From Hippasteria phrygiana (lineage: Eukaryota; Echinodermata; Asteroidea; Valvatida; Goniasteridae): DNA of 64,000 bases. The stretch lies in assembly GCA_037893225.1 (NCBI GenBank), contig JAZGUH010000947.1:62001-126000 (forward strand). The letters are read 5' to 3'. The notes below the pieces were generated by a model. The model searched no databases and had not been told where the DNA came from. It saw only the letters and a program-made list of their open reading frames with translations. The translations under genes and the position numbers were made by a program. Below are positions 43,101 to 48,092 of this stretch, in pieces. Positions within the stretch are counted from its first letter, which is position 1. Every line of letters starts with the position of its first letter.

Positions 43101-46063
43101 TTTCGAGACCGAGACCAACACTTCCGAGACCGAGACTTTTGCAGGCCGAGACCTAGCCTTTAGTCAAGGCGCGCGTGGCACCCCGGATGCTGGCAACATG
43201 AAAAAGAGACCAGTGCGAGTGGCGAAGCCACGAGCGCCCTTACTATCTCGTGGAGCTAATCAATATTAATTTATTCCAGTTGTCTGGCTTATATGCATTT
43301 AGATGCTTTGTCATGCTATAGTTGTAGCAAGTGGGGCAGTTAAAATAATTCAAATACCGCCGTGTCGATGTCGCGCGCTTCATTTCAGCGCCCAGCATGC
43401 GCACGCACAACTGCAACATGATAATTCGCCATCATCATCATTCCGTGCGCGCGCGCGGTGTTTCCACGGGTCGAGCGAACTCATTTTTCTTCATGAGCGC
43501 GTGTGACGTCACAGATGCGAGTTATTCTACATTTTATTGGTCAAAAGCCATAACATGTAATGCATTATGCATGAGAATTTCTCTACCAAATGGGTAGAGA
43601 AATGTACAGAAAAACATAAGCCTTCTCCATGAGATAGTAAAGGCGCTCGTGGATTCGCCACTCGCTGGTCTTTTTTCGTGTTGAATGTAAGCATCCGAGG
43701 TGCCACGTGCGCCTTGTCTAAAGGCTAGCCGAGACCGAGACCACAACTTCCGAGACGAAAAATGAAAAAAATTATGGTGTTTAATAAAGCCGATTTCCCT
43801 GATCGGGTGTTGTGCCCTGCTTTCGATCAAAAGGTTTAAAAAAATGCGTGGATGATTATTTGTGCTAACTCATACGAAAGGTGAACATCAGGGATCATCT
43901 CATGTATACGAAAGGTGAACATCAGGGATCATCTCATGTATACGAAAGGTGAACATCAGGGATCATCTCATGTAAACTCCTCAAAAAAAGTTTGGAAATT
44001 TTTTTCAACCCTGTATTTCCTGAGATATTTGGGGATTGGTCATATTATGTTGTGTATCAATAAAAAGCTTTGTTTATTCTGCTTTACGATAATACCTCAT
44101 TTATAACAATAGCTTGTTCCAGAGCTGAAATATTGTCTTGAGAAGATGGTAGGGTCACAAACAAAATGTGCCAAATCTGTGCTCAACAGAACAATCCACT
44201 ATGCTAGTGCAGTAGACATGAATAGAGAAGACAATTTGGCAATGCACAAAACATGCAAGAGAAAACTTCCCTAATACCGAGTTGGAGATCCAAATGCTGC
44301 CACAACAGCCTGACACCTCCTCCTCATGCTGCTAACCAGCCTCCTCACTCGATCCTGCGGTATGGCGTTCCATTCCTCCGTCAAGATTTGTCGCAGCTGA
44401 ACCAAAGTTGTTGCATCAGTCACTCTCTTGTGCACAGAACGACCCAGCTGTTCCCATAAATGCAAGATACCAACATCAAATGACCACTTTGAAAAAGAGT
44501 CCAGAACCAGAGAGTCACTGTGCATTCATCCATGCTCAACCACCTGTTCAATTCCTGTTCTTATTCAATACAAATCAAAGGCATTCAAATCAATATCACT
44601 AATGGTCAGTTCAAAATCAATACCTGTAATTGTCAGTTCTAAGCACAGTGGATTGTTCTGTTGAGCACAGATTTGGCACATTTTGTTTGTGACCCTACCA
44701 TCTTCTCAAGACAATATTTCAGCTCTGGAACAAGCTATTGTTACAAATGAGGTATTATCGTAAAGCAGAATAAACCAGCTTTTTATTGATACACAACATG
44801 ATATGACCAATCCCCAAATAACTCAAGAAATACAGGGTTGAAAAAGATTCCAAACTTTTTTGAGGAGTTTATATGAAGTTGGCTTTATCAAGGACCACTA
44901 TCTTTAATTATGCAAGTTATATAAAATTACGTGTTCAACTATAAAGACTCATAGCGTACACACATAAATTCAAGGATTCCACAAATTTGAGTTATTTATT
45001 TCATCTGTGGTAAATACATGTAGTTGCTGCTTTGAGACCTACAGCACTGTGACAGACTAATTTCTCCAAATATTATTGGCATAAAAATTTTCCTAAATGG
45101 AAAATGACTCTGGCTTTTCCAAGAAGTTGTGTACATGTATTCAAAACACTGAAGAAAAATCAAATTGAAGCGTGGAATACTGCTTTAAGAATGTTAGTAA
45201 AAAGATTATTTAAAAATAACTTGATGGCATCACATGCAGTTTTATTTCAAACACAACCCTGACTGGGAGAAATCAGAGATTTTTAAATCCAGTTTTCCTA
45301 TATATTTGTTTTACCGAATAACAATTATTTGATTTCATCGGAAGTTCCCATCCAGCTATAAACAGTCACGCCAACAAAAAGTGATTAGTGAGGTGCCGCA
45401 TGGAATGCCCTCCCAATGACTGGGTATACATGTAGTTTGCAGGATTCAGTGACCACTGGGTTTTTACAAAAACTCACTCCAGAGCTGTAATGTGGGGGAA
45501 AATAGTGAAATACATGGGCGATGCACATCAGCGGGTACCAGTAGTCCAGTACTCCAAATAAACAAGCCGCATTATATACTGGTCTCCTTTCCAGCTTCAG
45601 TCTAATTCTTATCCATGAAAACGTGCACTTACAATGTCGTTTATGTTTGGAATGAAGACTAGATTTGTGTGGCGCATCGCACGTATTTTTGCTGTGGTCT
45701 CGACGTGTCTCGGGGGGTAAAACCCGAGACCGTGGCGACCGAGACCAAGACCAAGACCCGAGCATTCGAGACCGAGACCAGCCCTCCCGAGACCGAGACT
45801 TTGTTAGGACCTCATCAAGTGAATGTCAAAATAATCCCGGCGTGAACTGGTTAACAAGTGTGCTGTAGTGCTGTACTTTCAAGATGCATTTTTCCCTCCG
45901 TCTTAATCACTAGGTGCTATCAAGTGAGGCCAGTGAACTCCTGCCAATCTACAACCGGGCGGTGACCCGAATCTACCAGGCAACCACACCCGTGAGCGAC
46001 TGGAGCTCTCCGGCCGGCTCTATACGTCCATTCAGTACTCGCCCATTTAGTTTGCGTCACTAA
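7039..46063 (+). CDS. PDK: Pyruvate dehydrogenase kinase, complete, 12 coding exons
   Basis: A mitochondrial matrix protein kinase that inactivates pyruvate dehydrogenase by phosphorylating its E1-alpha subunit. Twelve exons join in frame into 410 residues, the usual PDK2/PDK4 size. A short hydrophobic-basic N-terminus (residues 1-19) could be the import signal. Then come [18 protein letters not shown] (about 23-39), [29 protein letters not shown] (151-170), the N box ELFKNAMRA (248-256), the G1 box DQGGGIP (288-294), the G2 box GYGYGLP (325-331), and the C-terminal Asp-Trp pair (390-391) known to tie PDK dimers together. Every key ATP-site residue is present. An in-frame TGA at 7018 supports the chosen start. 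Introns total over 37 kb and are filled with repeats. Confidence 0.97.
7154..7589. other. Start of PDK intron 1, no feature seen
   Basis: AT-rich with TG and ACAC runs near 7400-7435. Nothing codes. Confidence 0.6.
7859..8949 (-). pseudogene. LINE ORF2, reverse transcriptase catalytic part and C-terminus
   Basis: Reads [25 protein letters not shown], and the catalytic FADD box. It then runs through the thumb (FLGIHID) to a C-terminal block, HSYSTRGA and GALLWNKL, typical of CR1/Jockey-group elements. The stop at 7859 is intact. Confidence 0.92.
8950..9816 (-). pseudogene. LINE ORF2, central part and start of reverse transcriptase
   Basis: The frame reopens with [15 protein letters not shown], a known LINE linker block. 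It continues through [35 protein letters not shown] and QYGFR, the first reverse transcriptase motifs. It ends at a frame break near 8950 that looks like a one-base deletion. Confidence 0.88.
9838..10858 (-). pseudogene. LINE ORF2, apurinic endonuclease part
   Basis: Starts with an ATG at 10858. It carries the endonuclease fold motifs: LLHVNSRSL (asparagine motif), ISETWL (catalytic Glu), [15 protein letters not shown], and SDHLPVF (catalytic His) near the end. The frame is lost in a T-rich stretch at about 9815-9838. Confidence 0.87.
11141..11460 (-). pseudogene. LINE ORF1 C-terminal remnant
   Basis: The open frame on the minus strand reads DRAHRIGK near the top, then [10 protein letters not shown], and [17 protein letters not shown] before a stop at 11141. 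These are hallmarks of the esterase-lacking ORF1 proteins that accompany such LINEs. A stop lies upstream of the fragment and no start remains. Confidence 0.75.
11461..12060. other. Intron sequence without recognised feature
   Basis: AT-rich sequence right of the LINE. I see no coding frame or repeat match elsewhere in the window. Confidence 0.5.
12064..12225. mobile_element. CCCTCCTATA MITE family, inverted degenerate copy
   Basis: Contains the CTATCAAAACCTATCA block, the CACACACAAGCTGTGAGAGT block and GATAGGCTGTGATAGTTATA in inverted order relative to 36411-36553. Confidence 0.6.
12984..13352. mobile_element. TTAA element rich in AATCCTCC units
   Basis: Bounded by TTAACCCTAAC and GGTTAGGGTTAA. 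The interior is a degenerate tandem series of TCAATCCTCCAAAATCCTC-like units with one inverted end. The same design recurs at 33908-34261. Confidence 0.72.
14074..14355 (+). CDS. THAP-like zinc-finger protein fragment
   Basis: A 93-residue frame from the ATG at 14074, with an in-frame TAG at 14062, to a TAG. It reads HCSY...[31 protein letters not shown], then [17 protein letters not shown] and DP. The order of C...C, aromatic-proline block, C-x2-H and the GGNGPT tail matches a THAP-like C2CH domain found in many uncharacterised marine invertebrate proteins, where it probably binds DNA. The first pair is C-x7-C, wider than the usual C-x2-4-C, which may weaken zinc binding. It lies in PDK intron 1 and may be a remnant of a mobile or duplicated gene. 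No second exon was identified. Confidence 0.62.
   Translation: MPAKKHCSYMSYGTCNSDSRFSDRPHMNGVWWLPFPKPKSNREKCLRWIKNCSRKDFSAENVTYNTYICSKHFVGGNGPTDDYTDPIYTSFDI
14916..15157 (-). pseudogene. SAP-like N-terminal fragment with frameshift
   Basis: On the minus strand an ATG at 15157 begins [17 protein letters not shown] different frame then continues [22 protein letters not shown] and TDPNLSSP, up to a stop at 14916. The two frames overlap around 15110-15125 and together resemble the helix-extension-helix start (ERGxxxTGxKxxLVxL) of SAP-like proteins in invertebrate genomes. One base appears lost or gained, so this copy is probably broken. It faces the THAP-like frame. Confidence 0.5.
15590..16520. 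repeat. Interspersed repeat (AGAAGTTCCCA type), split by a hAT element
   Basis: The blocks AGAAGTTCCCAT, GTGAGGTGCCACATGAAAAG and GACCACTGGGCCTTTACAAA also occur in the same order at 18895-19060 and 45330-45500. The hAT element at 15690-16438 interrupts this copy. Confidence 0.75.
15690..16438. mobile_element. hAT-type element with CAGGGCTCGAAATT ends
   Basis: Ends CAGGGCTCGAAATTCCC and GGTAATTTCGAGCCCTG. Subterminal CTTGCGCTTTGCGCAAG-like motifs are repeated at both sides, as hAT transposases often require. A minus-strand frame from the ATG at 15895 reads [18 protein letters not shown], which resembles the N-terminus of some animal hAT transposases. The rest of the gene is missing. Flanks share only a TATG core, so the duplication is unclear. 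Confidence 0.68.
16631..17809. mobile_element. TA-flanked element with repeated GGTGTCCC motifs
   Basis: Ends TGGGTGATTCCATAAAT and ATTTATGGAATAACCCA, flanked by TA on both sides. Inside, the motif GGTGTCCCTTTTACACGTG recurs in both orientations, near 16668, 16842, 17217, 17403 and 17593. The TTAA MITE at 16959 is nested in it. Confidence 0.68.
16959..17108. mobile_element. TTAA MITE with CCCTGCCAGA blocks, copy 2
   Basis: Bounded by TTAA on both sides (16959-16962 and 17105-17108), with ends AACCCCAACCCTGCCAGACG and TGGAGGGTTAGGGTTAA. A TTAA target suggests a piggyBac-type source. It is nested in the TATGGGT element. Confidence 0.77.
18073..18346. mobile_element. ACTAGACC element, copy 1
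   Basis: Begins CAGGGGTCGAATTTCAGG and ends GGATATTTTGATCCCT. It shares the GACAGCTGGGTTAGTAGCAC and TTTACTAGACCGGAAGG blocks with copy 2. Confidence 0.72.
18895..19060. repeat. Interspersed repeat (AGAAGTTCCCA type), uninterrupted copy
   Basis: Carries CAGAAGTTCCCATCTAGCTC through GACCACTGGGCCTTTACAAA without the insertion seen at 15690, so it acts as an empty-site relative. Confidence 0.75.
19186..19601. mobile_element. ACTAGACC element, copy 2
   Basis: Begins CAGGAGTTAAATTTCAGG and ends GGATATTTCGATCCCTG. A CTTTG pentamer lies directly on both sides (19181-19185 and 19602-19606) and may be a 5-bp target duplication. It is longer than copy 1 by about 140 bp. Confidence 0.72.
19745..19881. 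mobile_element. CCCTCCTATA MITE family copy
   Basis: Matches 36411-36553, including CACAGCCTATCAAAAACTC and the CAGCTGGGTCGATTTTGGCC block, ending AGGAGGGTTAATTAAT. Confidence 0.7.
20050..20213. mobile_element. MITE with TCCGAGGACAA ends, copy 2
   Basis: Inverted ends TCCGAGGACAA and TTGTCCTCGGA, with inner CTTTGTGTTTCC blocks also inverted. It matches 4163-4325 almost base for base. Confidence 0.76.
20684..20871. mobile_element. MITE with GGGGTTTTCGAAAC ends
   Basis: Ends AGGGGGGTTTTCGAAAC and GTTTCGAAAACCCCCTT. The inversion continues inward through TGGCTTTGTCTTC and GAAGACGAAGCCA for about 40 bp. Confidence 0.8.
21235..21715. repeat. GACCCGTGT-rich element, copy 1
   Basis: Repeated GACCCGTGT and inverted ACACGGGTC-like blocks. 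It ends with TGTACATAGTGTGAAAACG, which mirrors the TTTTCACACTATGTA block at 29925. It also holds an inner inverted pair, CACACAAATCCGGATCGCGA and ATCGCGATCGGGATTCGTGT (21519-21608). Confidence 0.6.
21792..21933 (+). CDS. PDK: PDK exon 2
   Basis: 142 bases between CTCCAG and TTG|GTAAGTG. Encodes [11 protein letters not shown] and [13 protein letters not shown], part of the N-terminal four-helix regulatory domain that docks the lipoyl domain. Ends in phase 2. Confidence 0.95.
22190..22412. repeat. Interspersed repeat R, copy 1
   Basis: Shares TAAGGGTGGTAGGGCTGGCA, TTAGATCTGGACCCAGGAAA and CTTTTAGCCTTGTATTGGG with copies at 31690, 32716 and 35928. The ends are not clearly inverted, so the class is unknown. 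Confidence 0.75.
22567..22812. mobile_element. hAT-type MITE, family A, copy 2
   Basis: 246 bp beginning CAGGGCTGTAGTCGAGTC and ending GACTACATCCCTG, flanked by a perfect 8-bp duplication ATGTATGT (22559-22566 and 22813-22820). The 8-bp duplication and CAGGG termini indicate a non-autonomous hAT element. It lies in PDK intron 2. Confidence 0.88.
23384..23452 (+). CDS. PDK: PDK exon 3
   Basis: 69 bases between CTGTCCAG and CAAAA|GTGAGA. Encodes [23 protein letters not shown], with SLQDLLEF being a PDK family block. Phase 2 to phase 2. Confidence 0.93.
23727..24403. mobile_element. Inverted-repeat element filled with CGTGCGAC units
   Basis: Terminal 24-bp inverted repeats begin GCCCGTTCTCACTTGAA and differ at one base. 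Most of the 677 bp consists of degenerate CGTGCGAC and CCGTACAAC units, in irregular spacing, on both strands. A TATA-like GCATAAAAGC near 24069 precedes a short frame from 24152 ([13 protein letters not shown]) that stops after about two dozen codons. No target duplication is evident. It lies in PDK intron 3. Confidence 0.7.
24776..24839 (+). CDS. PDK: PDK exon 4
   Basis: 64 bases after a poly-T tract and AAGTAG acceptor, ending CACAG|GTATGT. Encodes [21 protein letters not shown], with the conserved IRNRH block. Ends in phase 0. Confidence 0.93.
25114..25626. mobile_element. hAT-type MITE related to family A, with nested foldback
   Basis: 513 bp with termini CAGTGATGTAGTCAAGGCC and GGCCTCGACTACATCACTG and a perfect 8-bp duplication CTGATAAT (25106-25113 and 25627-25634). 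It contains GGCCAGCACAA tandem units near the left end. A 298 bp inverted-repeat element at 25190-25487 interrupts its middle. Confidence 0.87.
25190..25487. mobile_element. Foldback MITE nested in the hAT MITE
   Basis: Two arms of about 92 bp in inverted orientation, each carrying an AAAATCACATCC block and an AACAATGAGGGTCC block, around a loop of roughly 110 bp. Arms differ by only a few bases. I could not fix a target duplication. Confidence 0.75.
26105..26205 (+). repeat. tRNA-derived SINE head, plus strand
   Basis: GGCAAGATAGCTCAGTTGG (box A) and GGTTCGAATCC (box B) are tRNA-like. The acceptor ends GGCAAGA and TCCTGCC pair with one mismatch. The anticodon arm is irregular. Repetition across the window argues for a SINE rather than a working tRNA gene. 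Confidence 0.8.
26376..26496 (+). CDS. PDK: PDK exon 5
   Basis: 121 bases from TTACAG to CAGCACA|GTAAGT. Encodes [20 protein letters not shown], the most conserved stretch of the regulatory domain. Ends in phase 1. Confidence 0.95.
28519..28895 (-). repeat. tRNA-derived SINE, head-to-tail dimer
   Basis: Two tRNA-like heads lie 319 bp apart on the minus strand. The full one is at about 28591-28519. The upstream one, near 28890-28838, is cut off at its 5' end. The body between them includes the AGTCGTATCCTCATTGAGTG block. Confidence 0.8.
29922..30150. repeat. GACCCGTGT-rich element, copy 2
   Basis: Begins CCTTTTCACACTATGTATG and carries at least six GACCCGTGT or ACACGGGTC blocks. TTTCACACTAC recurs near 30026 and 30102. 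Confidence 0.6.
31690..31925. repeat. Interspersed repeat R, copy 2
   Basis: Same orientation as copy 1, with TAAGGGTGGTAGGGCTGGCA and GCTTTTAGCCTTGTATG. Confidence 0.75.
32006..32521. mobile_element. Possible hAT element with TAGGGC ends
   Basis: Ends TAGGGCCGTTC and GAATATAGCG-side GGACAGCCATA (inverse TATGGCTGTCC), with ATTCGATTATTCG blocks near both ends. No matching 8-bp flanks were found. A similar right end occurs near 27485-27530. Confidence 0.5.
32716..32925. repeat. Interspersed repeat R, copy 3 (inverted)
   Basis: Reverse orientation: CGCCCAATACAAGGC, TTGCCAGCCCTACCACCCTT, and CCTGGGTCCAGATCTAAATA. Confidence 0.75.
33695..33905. repeat. (TTGA)n microsatellite grading into degenerate ATCAATTGA sequence
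   Basis: Seven clean TTGA units, then about 180 bp of interrupted TTGAT and ATCAA words on both strands. Confidence 0.85.
33908..34261. mobile_element. TTAA element rich in AATCCTCC units, second copy
   Basis: Begins TTATCCCTAACCC and ends GGTTAGGGTTAA. Repeated GAGGATTTTGGAGGATTGAG units spaced by about 35-45 bp fill it, and the left end carries the inverted form. Confidence 0.72.
34452..34538 (+). CDS. PDK: PDK exon 6
   Basis: 87 bases from TTTTTTAG to CAGAG|GTATAT. Encodes TLIFG, then [11 protein letters not shown], which links the two domains. Phase 1 to phase 1. Preceded by the 8 kb intron 5. Confidence 0.93.
34871..34970. repeat. 20-bp tandem repeat, five perfect units
   Basis: Five identical units ATAGCCGTAAGACACAAGCC in PDK intron 6, with a partial unit at the right. 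Perfect identity suggests recent expansion and probable length polymorphism. Confidence 0.95.
35503..35580 (+). CDS. PDK: PDK exon 7
   Basis: 78 bases from TTGTTCAG to ATCAATG|GTAAAT. Encodes [19 protein letters not shown], matching the family DAYxxAKxLCDxYY block. Phase 1 to phase 1. Confidence 0.94.
35600..35925 (-). repeat. tRNA-derived SINE unit, permuted
   Basis: Minus-strand body followed by the tRNA-like head. The sequence CAAGGGAAACTGACTAG (or a one-base variant) lies at both ends, as expected for one unit cut from a tandem series. Confidence 0.78.
35928..36150. repeat. Interspersed repeat R, copy 4 (inverted)
   Basis: Reverse orientation, starting CGCCCAATACAAGGC directly after the SINE at 35600 and ending GAGACCAACTCAAGTCTCCC. 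Confidence 0.75.
36411..36553. mobile_element. CCCTCCTATA MITE family, best copy
   Basis: Ends CCCTCCTATACTTA and ACAGGAGGG. The inner CCTATCAAAA and TTTGATAGG blocks are also inverted. It lies in PDK intron 7. A shortened copy begins at 29878. Confidence 0.72.
36898..36974 (+). CDS. PDK: PDK exon 8
   Basis: 77 bases from TATTTCAG to TTCAAG|GTAGGC. Encodes [17 protein letters not shown], running into the N box of the ATP-binding fold. Ends in phase 0. Confidence 0.95.
37100..37440. repeat. Repeat with GTGTCGCC ends and AGGTCA words
   Basis: Begins near TTTTTGTGTCGCCT and ends near GGCGACACGTGTG and GGATCGCCTTG. The interior carries AGGTCA words, including a perfect spaced pair at 37293-37305. 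Confidence 0.5.
37293..37305 (+). promoter_or_regulatory. Perfect DR1 nuclear-receptor-type site
   Basis: AGGTCAAAGGTCA is two AGGTCA half-sites with one base between, the consensus bound by RXR heterodimers such as PPAR-RXR. It lies in PDK intron 8, inside a repeat, so function is speculative. Confidence 0.4.
37955..38256. mobile_element. piggyBac-like MITE with internal palindromes
   Basis: Left end TTAACACGTTGACTGCC, right end GGCAGTCAACGCGTTGA. TTAA lies at the left and its variant TTGA at the right. Inside, CTACGAGTATACTCGTAG is a perfect 18-bp palindrome at 38178-38195, with a one-base variant at 38220-38237. Confidence 0.75.
38455..38642. mobile_element. MITE with CCCTCCTAT termini, copy 2
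   Basis: The longer copy of the element at 1555-1695, in PDK intron 8. It contains an extra CAAGGTGATTGTTTTTGACC segment that makes an internal inverted pair with the right half. Confidence 0.72.
38705..39150. mobile_element. TGTGACCCGCTC element with TA flanks
   Basis: Ends TGTGACCCGCTCTGGAAAAA and TTTTCTGGAGCGGGTCACA with TA on each side (38703-38704 and 39151-39152). Subterminal TATGTCGC and GCGACTTATA are inverted too. The outermost element at 46344-48223 belongs to the same family. Confidence 0.78.
39152..39302. mobile_element. Short MITE with perfect 26-bp ends
   Basis: The ends begin ATATGAAGACTTCAGGCGCA and are perfect inverted repeats for 26 bp. It directly abuts the TGTGACCC element. 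Confidence 0.82.
39897..39998 (+). CDS. PDK: PDK exon 9
   Basis: 102 bases after a C-rich tract and CTCCCAG, ending ATAAAG|GTAAAG. Begins with [10 protein letters not shown], the ATP/Mg-binding asparagine of the N box. Phase 0 to phase 0. Confidence 0.95.
40248..40361 (+). CDS. PDK: PDK exon 10
   Basis: 114 bases from CATACAG to CCACTG|GTAAGG. Encodes LSDQGGGIP (G1 box) and [10 protein letters not shown], the ATP lid region. Intron 9 before it is only 249 bp, the shortest in the gene. Confidence 0.95.
41445..41665 (-). repeat. tRNA-derived SINE, degenerate copy
   Basis: Minus strand. The tRNA part has lost the box A spacing and has GGATTTGGCCCTGTGACC at box B. The body keeps GTCAGAAGTCATAAACCCA. 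Confidence 0.72.
41850..41963 (+). CDS. PDK: PDK exon 11
   Basis: 114 bases from TTTCCCAG to CTGAAG|GTGAGA. Encodes [20 protein letters not shown] (G2 box) and GTDAVVYLK, the last strand of the ATPase fold. Confidence 0.95.
41996..42231. mobile_element. MITE with GGGCCCAATTTCATGG ends
   Basis: Ends GGGCCCAATTTCATGGCT and AGCCATGAAATTGGGCCC, with further inverted GCTAAC and GTTAGC-like blocks. A partial relative lies at 42380-42480. Confidence 0.8.
43060..43760. repeat. CCGAGACC repeat, interrupted
   Basis: Degenerate units of CCGAGACCGAGACC with short spacers at 43060-43153 and 43728-43760. A similar set lies at 45700-45800. Confidence 0.8.
43154..43727. mobile_element. Mutator-like MITE inside the CCGAGACC repeat
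   Basis: Ends TAGCCTTTAGTCAAGGCG and CGCCTTGTCTAAAGGCTA continue as inverted arms of about 110 bp. GCCGAGACC stands on both sides (43145-43153 and 43728-43736) as a 9-bp duplication. The host sequence is itself a CCGAGACC repeat, so chance identity is possible. Confidence 0.68.
43874..43975. repeat. 34-bp tandem repeat, three units
   Basis: Three near-identical units containing CGAAAGGTGAACATCAGGGA. The third is cut by the Tc1 element. Confidence 0.9.
43975..44869. mobile_element. Tc1-type element with 220-bp inverted repeats
   Basis: Inverted arms 43975-44199 and 44649-44869 begin AACTCCTCAAAAAAAGTTTG. TA lies on both sides (43973-43974 and 44870-44871). The 450 bp interior holds a transposase relic, so the copy is an internal deletion derivative. 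Confidence 0.9.
44271..44525 (-). pseudogene. Tc1-like transposase C-terminal relic
   Basis: The minus-strand frame reads [33 protein letters not shown] and [11 protein letters not shown], the characteristic tail of Tc1 transposases after the last catalytic residue. The upstream catalytic part is deleted. Confidence 0.82.
45330..45500. repeat. Interspersed repeat (AGAAGTTCCCA type), third copy
   Basis: Carries GGAAGTTCCCATCCAGCT and GTGACCACTGGGTTTTTACA in the same order as the other two copies. Confidence 0.72.
45914..46063 (+). CDS. PDK: PDK exon 12 with stop codon
   Basis: 150 bases from AATCACTAG to a TAA at 46061. Encodes the C-terminal tail [14 protein letters not shown] and the Asp-Trp pair in [10 protein letters not shown]. 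The last residues, [12 protein letters not shown], are not a conserved block. Confidence 0.93.
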   Translation: MLSSEASELLPIYNRAVTRIYQATTPVSDWSSPAGSIRPFSTRPFSLRH

Positions 46064-46343
46064 GAACCAAAGCCCAAAAAAAAATGCCAAAGCAAACTTC
46101 CAGTCAAATAGTTTTTGTCGTATATGAGTATTTCTGTGCAGGTATAAGAAAGGTTGTAATGGAGTGTCTTGCTGTCTTGGGGGCTTTGTTTGTTTGTTTG
46201 TTTGTTTGTTTGTTTGTTTTTTGCTTTGGGTTTTTGTTGTTGTTTTTAGGGGGTTTGTTGTATTTTTTTATTTTTTTATTTTTTTATTTTTTTATTTTTG
46301 TTTTATTTTTTTTTACTTTTTACTTTGCCTTTCAGTCTGCATT
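46064..46343 (+). other. Probable PDK 3' untranslated region
   Basis: Follows the stop codon. It contains a (TTTG)n tract (46185-46220) and T-rich (TTTTTAT)n repeats (46260-46312). No AATAAA is seen here. The nearest, at 47007-47012, lies within nested elements. Confidence 0.45.
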
Positions 46344-47033
46344 TGTGACCCGCTCTACAAAAAAAAGAGTATCTATGTCGCGCTATGCGAAAACACACAC
46401 AGGGCTGTTCTATGTAAAGAAGGCAAACAAATCTTCACATAAGTGATGTTTTTGTTTTTGGTTTGTTGGCTTCTATCATATCTGTATTTTTTTTTTCTGA
46501 AACGTTAATATTGATGAATAAGGATGAAAATATAAATGTTGCTAAAAATTACTTTATCTTATTATGCTATGTTTAAAAGAGCTATATCTGTGAATGCACT
46601 TCCATTAAATTGGAAAATATGAATATGCAAATGTCAAGATATCTCGAGAACATAAAATGCCACAGGGGTCAAACCTACACCAAATTGAAGCTGAGGATGT
46701 AACAAATGTAACTGTATACAGTTGACTCTAGTTAATAAGAGCTCGGTTAACACGAGATCTCGGTTAACACGAAAATATTCGTTGGTCGCGACCGAATTGT
46801 GCACATTTCTATGGGAGAAAATGTTATTAATATGAGCTCTGGTTACGCGAGAACTCAGATAAGACGATTGAGTGCAAATACATGTATTGTTATCTATTTT
46901 CAACAAACATTTTGGAAAACAACCTTTCAATCAGTGAATCCATTCAATTTGACAAGTTATTGTAATTCATGTTCGTTAATTCTGCACTGCTGTCACAATT
47001 ATACACAATAAAGGTGAAAACCTGCAGCCCGGA

Positions 47034-48092
47034 TAGGGATATGACGATATTTCCGATATTTCGATATATTTTTTTAATATCGAAAATCGTATCTGCCCCT
47101 TTAAAAAAAAACGGAATATCGGGGAATTCGATATACCGAAGAATATCGCGATATGTTCCTTTTGGCGGCATTATGTGTGGATTTGTCCAGTTTACCTTGC
47201 TCGAAATTCCAGTTATTTCTAATTATTGGATGGCAGAATAGTATATCAGTAATGTATCATGATGTACCATGGAGAAATAAAAAATACATACATGTACTAA
47301 ATGTGTCGTTTCTTTGACCGTTTTCTAAACCCCGACATGACATCTCCGCGCGATTTACCCCTCTGCGCCGTGCGTATCAAGTAAAGTGCATGCAAACAGC
47401 CGCACTGAATGCTACCGTCTTATTCCCAGTGTACAATGTACTACACGCTAGCGAACTTGTCTGTTTGCAATAAGGTCAACCCCTGTAGCACATCTGCACA
47501 CATGCCACCGTCTTTCCCCAGTGTACAAGGCACACGTACGTGCAGTTGAGTGCAGCGAACTGCGTCTTGAGAAAGGAATAAAACACATGCAGCACATCCA
47601 TTGTTGTACATTGTGCAATGTCGTCTTGACAAAACATACGATACGATCGTTTTTTGACAGCTCGCATGTGATCGTTCATGGTAATATCATCTGTTACTAA
47701 TCAAAAATACCAAAATAGAAACAAACGCTAGTATTTCTGGAGTGCCATAAAGAAGCCAACTATAGGTAAATGTCGTAATACTCCAAATATTCATCGAGCG
47801 GAGGGAAGCCTTGTCAACCCGGCCCCGACGCGACAGCTGGCGCGGCCCCGGCCTCCGATCTTGCCGACTCCGATATTAAATTTTAGCGGATCTTAGTTCA
47901 ATCCTGGCTAGCCTGATCCCGGTGGCCCTGATCTCACGATGCCGTAGTGACTTCCATCATGTATTTTTTTGTTATTCCTTCATTCTTCCGGTAAGAAAAA
48001 AGTGACGTCATCACGATAATATCGAATATCGCGATATTTTGTGCCGATATTTCGGTATCAAAATAAATGGATATCGAACATCCTTAGATAGG
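47034..48092. mobile_element. CGATATTTCG-rich element, third level of the nest
   Basis: Both ends carry GATATCG words in inverted order: GGGATATGACGATATTTCC at the left and GGATATCGAACATCC at the right. The core holds the repeat shared with the window start. Confidence 0.65.
47300..47775. repeat. Repeat shared with window start, innermost level
   Basis: 47394-47775 matches 1-310. 47300-47450 matches 30427-30610 in reverse, including the AAACCCCGACATGAC block. Confidence 0.78.

Larger units (their letters stand above)
42826..45854. mobile_element. Candidate 3 kb TTAA-bounded (piggyBac-like) nest
   Basis: TTAACCAGTTCGC at the left and GTGAACTGGTTAA at the right form a short inverted pair with TTAA on both sides. 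Inside are CCGAGACC repeats, a Mutator-like MITE and a Tc1 relic. The pairing is only about ten bases, so the boundary is tentative. Confidence 0.45.

Noticed and set aside
43874..43975. CRISPR-like regular repeats (also at 34871 and 5335)
   Set aside because: Units are directly adjacent without unique spacers, and the genome is eukaryotic. They are tandem repeats.
47007..47012. AATAAA as the PDK polyadenylation signal
   Set aside because: It lies inside nested mobile elements nearly 1 kb after the stop. Without transcript data it cannot be assigned.
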